Assembly (NCBI GenBank): GCA_009783525.1
Contig: WRDG01000045.1
Span: forward strand, 1 to 11,502
Direction: 5' to 3'
Source of the DNA: Defluviitaleaceae bacterium
GTDB lineage: Bacteria; Bacillota; Clostridia; Lachnospirales; WQUN01
Length of the DNA: 11,502 nucleotides
Under the pieces are notes generated by a model. That model did not search any database. It was not told the DNA's origin and worked only from the letters and a program-made list of their open reading frames with translations. A program made the position numbers and the translations under genes. Positions 1-5,579 of this stretch are shown here, one piece after another (the first letter of the stretch is position 1; each line of letters begins with the position of its first letter).

Positions 1-603
1 CTTGCGTTCGGGTTCCGGGTAACGTGTCCCGCATTTCGGGCAGTACAGGTTTTCGTCGAGAGCGATGTCCTTTAAAGGATCGTTGCCGTCCTTTATGTTT
101 TTTATCGCCTTGATAAGCCTGTCGGCGTATGACATATAACCCAGGGAAAAAAGCAACAGGCATGATTCGTTGAACGAGTCTTTTTTTTCCGCTTTTTTGA
201 CCGCGTCGGCGGGATCGTTTTTTACCTCTTCATCTGCTTCATCCGCTTTATCCGCTTCATCCGCACGATCTTCGTCGCAATCCGTTTTATTTTCTTTAAT
301 CAATCCGATGAAGCGCCCGGTCGACAAAAGTTTTTCTGTTTTATAATCGTCGAACATAGAAAGCTCTATCGTTTCGAGTTTTTCCGCGCGGTAATCGGAC
401 ACGATCCGCCGCGCGCCGGTTACTTTTACGATGCGCTCTTCGCCGTAAAGTATGTACAGGCGGTCCTTGCTGATCGCCACGTATACATCCGCGTATTCGC
501 CTTCGGGAGTCATGTCTGTATGCACGGCATAAAATAGCTCCGGCACGGGAACCCCCACGGCTGCCAGAGCGTCCATCATATATTCGGGTACGGATTGCTG
601 CAT
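1..603 (-). CDS. Probable ABC exporter, N-terminal part (PH-like region plus zinc ribbon), cut by window edge
   Basis: Reading from the ATG at 603 gives 201 codons with no stop before the window edge. The protein starts MQQSVPEYMMDALAAVGV. A beta-rich region follows (about residues 20-110: YADVYVAISKDRLYILYG, then ETIELSMFDDYKTEKLLSTG), which resembles a PH-like fold. Next come a charged linker of DEA/DKA repeats (about 109-126), a helical stretch with LLLFSLGYMSYADRLIKAI, and a half zinc ribbon CPKCGTRYPEPERK at the cut end. From memory of the family, this order (PH-like region, FSxGxM helix, CPKCGxxYP) is found before the membrane domain of some clostridial ABC exporter ATPases. No transmembrane or ATPase segment is inside the window, so the assignment is an inference. 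The start is supported by GGAGG at 614-618, 10 nt upstream. It is transcribed divergently from trmK. Confidence 0.55.
   Translation of the reverse strand, partial: MQQSVPEYMMDALAAVGVPVPELFYAVHTDMTPEGEYADVYVAISKDRLYILYGEERIVKVTGARRIVSDYRAEKLETIELSMFDDYKTEKLLSTGRFIGLIKENKTDCDEDRADEADKADEADEEVKNDPADAVKKAEKKDSFNESCLLLFSLGYMSYADRLIKAIKNIKDGNDPLKDIALDENLYCPKCGTRYPEPERK
231..266. repeat. Four in-frame 9-bp repeats coding an acidic linker
   Basis: Four consecutive 9-bp units of the form CATCCGCTT (231-239, 240-248, 249-257, 258-266, with single-base variants) encode the D-E/K-A linker of the minus-strand protein. Because the unit is three codons long, gain or loss of units would change linker length without breaking the frame. 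Confidence 0.7.
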
Positions 604-649
604 TGAGATGCTGCCTCCAGTATTGCGATGATAAAAAACAATTCCGACG

Positions 650-678
650 ATTGTAACAAGCCCGTAAATGTATGGCAA
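650..678 (-). promoter_or_regulatory. Candidate sigma-A promoter for the ABC-exporter-like gene
   Basis: On the minus strand, TTGCCA (678-673) is followed by a 17-bp spacer and TACAAT (655-650). Each box matches 5 of 6 consensus positions and the spacing is ideal. Transcription would start near 643, leaving a leader of about 40 nt before the ATG at 603. Confidence 0.6.
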
Positions 679-692
679 GTGGATTAAATGAT

Positions 693-698
693 TATAAT
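693..698 (+). promoter_or_regulatory. trmK: Candidate -10 box for trmK
   Basis: TATAAT at 693-698 is a perfect -10 hexamer, with TG three bases upstream of it (689-690). No good -35 hexamer is seen at the expected distance. A start near 705 would leave about 30 nt before the ATT at 734, and would exclude the upstream ATG codons at 668, 672 and 688 from the message. The ATTATAATC core also reads as TATAAT on the opposite strand (696-691). Confidence 0.45.
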
Positions 699-733
699 CG
701 TTTAATATCCCGCAAAGAAAGGCGGCGAAAAAT

Positions 734-1429
734 ATTTACAGACTACGGTCAGAAAGACTGTCGGTTGCGGCGTCGTTTGCGCGTCCCGGCTTCAACGCGG
801 CGGACATTGGCGCGGACCACGCGCAGCTCGCGATTTATCTTGCGTCAGCCCCGGACGCGAACGGCAAAAAAATTTACGCCTGCGAATTAAACGACGGGCC
901 GCTTGCCGCCGCGCGGGCCGCAGTCGAAAACGCGAAGCTGTCACACATTGTCGAATTGATAAAATCAGACGGGCTTGACTGTGTGCCACGGGATGCGCGG
1001 GACATTTTTATTTTGGGGATGGGCGGCGGTTTGATCGCCGATATTATTTCGCGCGGCAAAAATTTTTTTGCCGACGCGGTGTATGTGCTTTCAGCCGCGG
1101 CTCACGACCACGCGCTTAGGAGATTTCTTTACGAAAATAATTTTTTTATCGGCGATGAAATCCCGGTAAAAGAAAACGGGCGGATTTCGATCGTGATGCG
1201 CGCTTTTGAGTCGGACAAAATATTTCCGCAGCCCTCGGACTTTGAGTGCGAAATAGGCCGCAATCTGATCGAAAAAAAAACGCCGCTCGTACGCGAGTAC
1301 GCGGCGGGAATTTTAAAACGCGAGCTGCTTAAATTAAAAGGGCTGCAAAAAGCAAACGCGCCCGACGAATCGAAACTCGAACGGGCGCGCAGATTGATAT
1401 GCGAACTGAATGATTTTATAAAGACTTAG
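734..1429 (+). CDS. trmK: tRNA (adenine(22)-N(1))-methyltransferase TrmK, apparent ATT start
   Basis: This is a class I SAM-dependent methyltransferase of the TrmK (YqfN) family, which methylates N1 of A22 in tRNA in Gram-positive bacteria. From ATT at 734 it is 231 residues, the usual family length. Visible features: the N-terminal RLRSERLSVAASF, which aligns with the family's LSxRLxxIA start; motif I ADIGADHAQL (23-32), binding SAM; ELNDGPL (51-57); SDGL (78-81); GMGGGLI (95-101); and a helical C-terminal tail (about 185-231) likely to form the family's coiled-coil tRNA-binding part. The open frame begins after TAA at 695-697 and holds no ATG, GTG or TTG before conserved sequence. ATT 734 is chosen because AAAGGCGG (718-725) lies 8 nt upstream and the N-terminus then fits the family. 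ATC 707, CTG 758, a sequencing error or a damaged start are alternatives. The stop overlaps the convergent lacZ stop. Confidence 0.85.
   Translation: MYRLRSERLSVAASFARPGFNAADIGADHAQLAIYLASAPDANGKKIYACELNDGPLAAARAAVENAKLSHIVELIKSDGLDCVPRDARDIFILGMGGGLIADIISRGKNFFADAVYVLSAAAHDHALRRFLYENNFFIGDEIPVKENGRISIVMRAFESDKIFPQPSDFECEIGRNLIEKKTPLVREYAAGILKRELLKLKGLQKANAPDESKLERARRLICELNDFIKT
1347..1389 (-). terminator. Candidate intrinsic terminator of the lacZ operon, inside trmK
   Basis: On the minus strand, a perfect 8-bp GC stem pairs CGCGCCCG (1389-1382) with CGGGCGCG (1364-1357) around a 17-nt loop that can itself fold through two TCGA segments. It is followed by the interrupted U-tract TTTGCTTTTT (1356-1347). 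It lies about 37 nt past the lacZ stop, within codons near the 3' end of trmK. The broken U-tract and large loop lower confidence. Confidence 0.5.
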
Positions 1430-4400
1430 CCCACAGGCAAGATCATGATTTTAAAATTGAACCGCTTTTCGTCGAAGCGGTATTTTTTTTGCAGATAAGG
1501 TCCGCATGAATTGGATCCGATGCCCGTTTGCTTGTAGTCCACATTGACGTAGACTCCGTCAAGCTTGACGAGTTCGTAAGGATGCTCCGCGTCGGCTGCG
1601 GCTCGACTGCAATAATGCGAAGCGTTAAACGTAAACGGGTCGCCGTCCGCAACGAAAAGCAATCCGCGGCCGTATTCGTCCGTGATCCGCATATAGTCCG
1701 TGTTCCAATGCGCGCCGTTTTCCTGTGGGCGGGCGTAGTTTTCGAACATTCCGTCGACGGTCGTTTTAAATAAACCCTTCCGCGACGCACGGTGCTTGTC
1801 GCAGTATGATTCGTAGGGGCCGTATCCAAAGTATTCGACCTGCGAAACACGAGGCATGAAAAATCTCAAACCGAAACGCGGCAGAGCCATCGTCTCTCCG
1901 TAAATCATCTTACGGTCGTCGACGTCCGCGGTTACGGACAGTTTGACCGCGCCGCCCGCGTCGACAATCCACTCGGCCTTTGCTTTAAGGATTGGTTCGT
2001 ATGTGTAGGCCCCCATCGAAAAATCGTAGCAAAAACGCACGTCGTTTTCCGTTTCGAAAATTTGCGTTTTGTACACATGCATTTCGGTTTTATGCAAACC
2101 CCATTCGCGCCACTTCGACTTTATGTTGCGGTCGTTGTCGGTCGGCGCCCGCCAAATGTCAAACGCTGCCGGTTCCAGTATCAGGTCGGCGTTTTTATAT
2201 ATAAATTTTTCAAAAACACCCGTGCCCGCATCGTATTCGCAGCAAAAATTGTCGCCTCCGACAATTAATTTATTTTCTGTTTTGCGCACATTAAACCGGT
2301 TCGACGAACCGTTTTTGTTATTTATGTTGACTTGATATTTTTTATAGTCCTCCGACACAACCGCGGGGTTCGCTTTTTTGCACGAAATAACCAACTGACG
2401 GCAAGCCGCTTCGTAATCGGCCTCAGCAAATTCATTTTTTTCCGCATACAAAAAAAATAAGTTTAACGCGCAAAAATTTTTTTCGCGCGGCAAACCGTAT
2501 TCGAATTTGATTGTTTCGCTTCCGCCCGGCGGCGCGGATAATTTTCCGGTCCGCCCGCGCGCAACGCACACGCCGTCATTTTCCAGCTCCCACCTGACAT
2601 ATAAATGCGAAAGGTCGATAAAGCCGAAGCGGTTGTAAATATTTACCAGTCCCGCATCAACGTCGATAAATTCGGCTTCGACTTGCGCGTACACATTTTT
2701 TACTTCAAGCAAACCCGTATGCGGCGTGCGGTCCGCATAAACGAGGCCGTCGAGGCAGAAGTTCCCGTCGTTCGGCATGTCGCCGAAATCTCCTCCGTAA
2801 GCGGTAAAGTCTACTTCGCGCAGCCTGCTCTGCTCGGCTTCCGAAAAGCCGAGCCTTTTTAGCGCGTTTTTATAGCCGAGCGCGGGCACTGTCACAGATA
2901 TTTTTTCGCCGTCAAAAAAACGCTTGGCGGCAAGCCCGTGGTCCCACCATTCCCAAACGCACGCGCCTATCATTTTCGGCGAAGAATTTATTATTTCCCA
3001 ATAGTCATGCAAATCACCCGGACCGTTGCCCATTGCATGCGAATATTCGCATAAAAAAAACGGCCGCGTTTTTGCCGGGTCCTCGGCATATTCTTTAAGG
3101 CGCTCGAGTCCCGTATACATTTCGCTGCGTACGGACAAATTGCATAGGTCGAGACTCGAGGCTTCAATCAATAAATTTTCGTTGACCTGTTCTGTCTGCA
3201 CTTGGTTCGCGCCTTCGTAGTGGATGAGACGCGAAGGGTCGCGCTTTGCCGCAAGCTCCGCCATGCGCCTGTGGTTTTCGCCGAAGCCCGACTCGTTGCC
3301 GAGCGACCACATTAAAATGCACGGGTGGTTTTTGTCGCGCTCGACCATGCGAGACATCCGGTCCATAAAAGCCGGCGTCCAATCGGCAGATTCGGTAAGC
3401 CCGTTATAACCGCCCAATGCTTCGCCTGCCATGCACATGCCGTGGCTTTCCAGATCTGCTTCGTCGATTACATAAAAACCCAAACGGTCGCACATCTGTA
3501 AAAATTTCGGGTCGTTAGGGTAGTGCGAAGTTCTAATTGTGTTTATGTTATGCCTTTTCATCAGCAAAAGATCCTGCCGCGCCCATTCCGCCGGCACGGC
3601 TTGTCCGTACAGCGGATGGAAATCGTGACGGTTCACGCCTTTAAGCTTGACTGCTTTTTTATTTATCGTTAACGCTCCGTCGCTGCTGATGCGAATTTCG
3701 CGCAACCCGAGATCAAATTTAATCAGTTCGCTGCCGCATGACACGTGCATTTCATATAAATAAGGCCGCTCCGCGTTCCATGCAACGAAATTTTTTATTT
3801 TAAACCGCGCCGCAGCTGAGCCGCTCTGTAAAACAACAGCGTCGCCCGGCGCAGCCTCTTCGCCGTCCGCGCCAAAAATTTTTACATTAACCTCAAGCCC
3901 GTCCGCGCCTGTTAGTTCGCATTCAACAACGGCCTCCGTAAAATTTTGGTCGAAGCTCTGCCTTATGAAAACATCCCTGACATGCTCCCTGTCTCGCGCC
4001 AATAAATAAACGTCTCTGAAAATCCCGGAAAACCTCCAACAATCCTGGTCCTCCAAATATGTGCCGTCGCAGTATTTCAACACGGCCGCCGCGATTCTGT
4101 TCGCGCCCGCATGCAGCGCGTCCGTGATGTTAAATTCCGCCGGCAAACGGCTGCCTTTGGTAAACCCGACGAACTTCCCGTTAACCCATAAATACATGCA
4201 TGAGTTTACGCCTTCAAAGTTTATGAATATTTCTTTGCCGTTCCAACCGGCGGGTAATTCGATGTCGCGCAAATACAGCCCCGCCGGATTATCGTTCGGG
4301 ACAAACGGCGGGTCGAGCGGAATCGGATAGTTTACGTTTGTGTAGTGGCAGCGGTCGTATCCTTCCGTTTGCCAGCACGACGGAACGTTTAATATGTCGA

Positions 4401-4605
4401 AACCGTCAGTTTTATAATCGACGGCAAAAAAATTATTGTCCGCAGTTTTTACGCTGCCGTGATATTGAAAAAACCATCCGCCGTTTAACGGAAAAAAATT
4501 TTCTTTTCCGCCGCCCGCGGTTTCCGGAATGTAGTAGGCGCGCGGGGCGAGCCTGTTCACATGGCACACCCCCGGGTTTTCGTAAAAATTTTTCATTCCG
4601 AACAT
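1426..4605 (-). CDS. lacZ: Beta-galactosidase, glycoside hydrolase family 2 (LacZ type)
   Basis: This retaining beta-galactosidase hydrolyses terminal beta-D-galactosides such as lactose or galacto-oligosaccharides. Its 1059 residues match the usual LacZ length (about 1020-1050). In order it shows NPxVxxxNRLxPRAYY-type N-terminus, the GH2 sugar-binding domain (about 40-205, ending WRFSGIFRDVYL), an immunoglobulin-like domain (about 206-305), the TIM barrel (about 310-600) with GVNRHDFHP, the acid/base Glu438 in LGNESG and the nucleophile Glu520 in FFLCEYSHAMGN, then GGDFGDMPND and the C-terminal Bgal small-chain domain with YFGYGPYESY. About 30 extra residues (about 563-595) lie before GGDFGD compared with E. 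coli LacZ. No signal peptide is visible, so it is cytosolic. Its ATG overlaps the upstream GH43 stop (TAATG) and has AGGGAGG 8 nt upstream, suggesting translational coupling. It is the last gene of the operon. Confidence 0.96.
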   Translation of the reverse strand: MFGMKNFYENPGVCHVNRLAPRAYYIPETAGGGKENFFPLNGGWFFQYHGSVKTADNNFFAVDYKTDGFDILNVPSCWQTEGYDRCHYTNVNYPIPLDPPFVPNDNPAGLYLRDIELPAGWNGKEIFINFEGVNSCMYLWVNGKFVGFTKGSRLPAEFNITDALHAGANRIAAAVLKYCDGTYLEDQDCWRFSGIFRDVYLLARDREHVRDVFIRQSFDQNFTEAVVECELTGADGLEVNVKIFGADGEEAAPGDAVVLQSGSAAARFKIKNFVAWNAERPYLYEMHVSCGSELIKFDLGLREIRISSDGALTINKKAVKLKGVNRHDFHPLYGQAVPAEWARQDLLLMKRHNINTIRTSHYPNDPKFLQMCDRLGFYVIDEADLESHGMCMAGEALGGYNGLTESADWTPAFMDRMSRMVERDKNHPCILMWSLGNESGFGENHRRMAELAAKRDPSRLIHYEGANQVQTEQVNENLLIEASSLDLCNLSVRSEMYTGLERLKEYAEDPAKTRPFFLCEYSHAMGNGPGDLHDYWEIINSSPKMIGACVWEWWDHGLAAKRFFDGEKISVTVPALGYKNALKRLGFSEAEQSRLREVDFTAYGGDFGDMPNDGNFCLDGLVYADRTPHTGLLEVKNVYAQVEAEFIDVDAGLVNIYNRFGFIDLSHLYVRWELENDGVCVARGRTGKLSAPPGGSETIKFEYGLPREKNFCALNLFFLYAEKNEFAEADYEAACRQLVISCKKANPAVVSEDYKKYQVNINNKNGSSNRFNVRKTENKLIVGGDNFCCEYDAGTGVFEKFIYKNADLILEPAAFDIWRAPTDNDRNIKSKWREWGLHKTEMHVYKTQIFETENDVRFCYDFSMGAYTYEPILKAKAEWIVDAGGAVKLSVTADVDDRKMIYGETMALPRFGLRFFMPRVSQVEYFGYGPYESYCDKHRASRKGLFKTTVDGMFENYARPQENGAHWNTDYMRITDEYGRGLLFVADGDPFTFNASHYCSRAAADAEHPYELVKLDGVYVNVDYKQTGIGSNSCGPYLQKKYRFDEKRFNFKIMILPVG
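1461..1490 (+). terminator. Intrinsic terminator of trmK, inside the lacZ 3' end
   Basis: ACCGCTT (1461-1467) pairs perfectly with AAGCGGT (1475-1481) around a 7-nt loop. It is followed at once by A and T8 (1483-1490). It lies 32 nt past the trmK stop, on the strand opposite the last codons of lacZ. On the lacZ message the same hairpin is preceded, not followed, by the homopolymer, so it should act only on trmK transcripts. Confidence 0.8.
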
Positions 4606-5510
4606 TATCCATGCCTCCCTGTAATGGAAAAGCCGTTTTCATTTTCTTCCGTACGATATATGACCGGACGTTCGAGCGGGTGTTTGTTTGGGCTGTGCAT
4701 CGGGAACAGCAGGTCGCCGTCAAACGATTCGAACAGCATCCCGTGCCCGCCGTCCGTTACAAAAAGCGGTTCTTTATCCATCACCCAGTCTCCTGTTATT
4801 TTCCCGCCCGACGATATGGCCTGCCCGACGCAATAGCCCGACGCGCAGCTGCACGACCATAACAGAGAAAGTTTTCCGTTTTTCATTCGGCGAACAAAAC
4901 AGCCATCCGTCACATAGCCTCGGTAACCCATGTCCGGCATTTCGACAAGCGTACTCCACGACGCGTCCAGCGAATGAAAAATGACATGAGGCTCGCCCAC
5001 CGCACTTTTTAAATCATGCGACAACCGTACGGCGCATACCGCACCGTTTCCGAGCTGCACCCACTCGTGACAGTAGACGAGCCACGGATTTTTTTCTTCG
5101 TCAATGTACAGGGATCCGTCGAGGCACATGCAGTCGGAAGGAGTGACGGGCCCGCCGGTGTGGTCTGCAAACGGTCCCGACGGGCTGTGCGCGCGTAATA
5201 TGCCCACTCCGCGCATCCTGTCTTTCATGTGGACGGTTCCCTCGTTTGAAAATGTGGCGAACAAATAATAATCGCCGTTATATTCGTGCGCCTCCGCCGC
5301 CCAAAAATCCGTCTTCCCCCAAAACGAAACGTCTGGGCGGAAAATCGGAACCGGCTCTTCCCAATCGATTAAGTCGACGCTTGCGTAACAATCGAAACCC
5401 GGCTCTTTATGGCTCCTGCTTATCGTCGAGCCATACATATAATATTTGCCCGTTTTTTTATCGGGAAGTATGAACGGGTCGCGTATGTGTATTTCATTCA
5501 ACTTTTTCAT
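4605..5510 (-). CDS. Glycoside hydrolase family 43-like five-bladed beta-propeller enzyme
   Basis: The 301-residue protein looks like a single-domain GH43/GH32-superfamily glycosidase, a group of inverting arabinosidases, xylosidases and galactosidases. The probable catalytic base is Asp11 in IRDPFI near the N-terminus, and Asp131 in CLDGSLYID fits the pKa-modulating Asp. Blade repeats are visible in KYYMYGS, DYYLFATF, NPWLVYCHEW, KLSLLWSC and DLLFPMHSPN. At the place where most GH43 enzymes have the acid Glu (EGP), this one reads VTDGCF with Asp202. DGGHGM (about 253-258) and the ERPV ending are recognisable from clostridial GH43 homologues. No signal peptide is present. The start ATG at 5510 has only weak upstream AGG. 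The gene overlaps lacZ by one base and follows the GH106-like gene by 69 nt. The substrate cannot be named; an arabinosyl, xylosyl or galactosyl oligosaccharide is plausible. Confidence 0.85.
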   Translation of the reverse strand: MKKLNEIHIRDPFILPDKKTGKYYMYGSTISRSHKEPGFDCYASVDLIDWEEPVPIFRPDVSFWGKTDFWAAEAHEYNGDYYLFATFSNEGTVHMKDRMRGVGILRAHSPSGPFADHTGGPVTPSDCMCLDGSLYIDEEKNPWLVYCHEWVQLGNGAVCAVRLSHDLKSAVGEPHVIFHSLDASWSTLVEMPDMGYRGYVTDGCFVRRMKNGKLSLLWSCSCASGYCVGQAISSGGKITGDWVMDKEPLFVTDGGHGMLFESFDGDLLFPMHSPNKHPLERPVIYRTEENENGFSITGRHG

Positions 5511-5529
5511 TTTTTTTGCCTAACGCGCC

Positions 5530-5546
5530 GCGCGTAAATATCGCGC
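5530..5546 (-). other. Possible intercistronic GC hairpin
   Basis: In the 69-nt gap between the GH106-like and GH43-like genes, GCGCG (5530-5534) and CGCGC (5542-5546) can form a 5-bp stem around an AT loop. Further CG-rich runs flank it. No U-tract follows, so it is not a terminator; it could stabilise or process the message, or be chance in a CG-rich gap. Confidence 0.25.
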
Positions 5547-5579
5547 ATATATCCCGCGCCTTTCTGTGTCCGAATTTTT

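Noticed and set aside
672..890. 72-codon plus-strand frame starting with ATG at 672
   Set aside because: Arg-rich product without family resemblance, no ribosome binding site, starts upstream of the likely transcription start, and overlaps the TrmK frame, which has clear motifs.
4338..4862. 174-codon plus-strand frame opposite lacZ and the GH43-like gene
   Set aside because: It spans the junction of two well-supported minus-strand genes, has no recognisable motif, and its composition is that of an antisense shadow.
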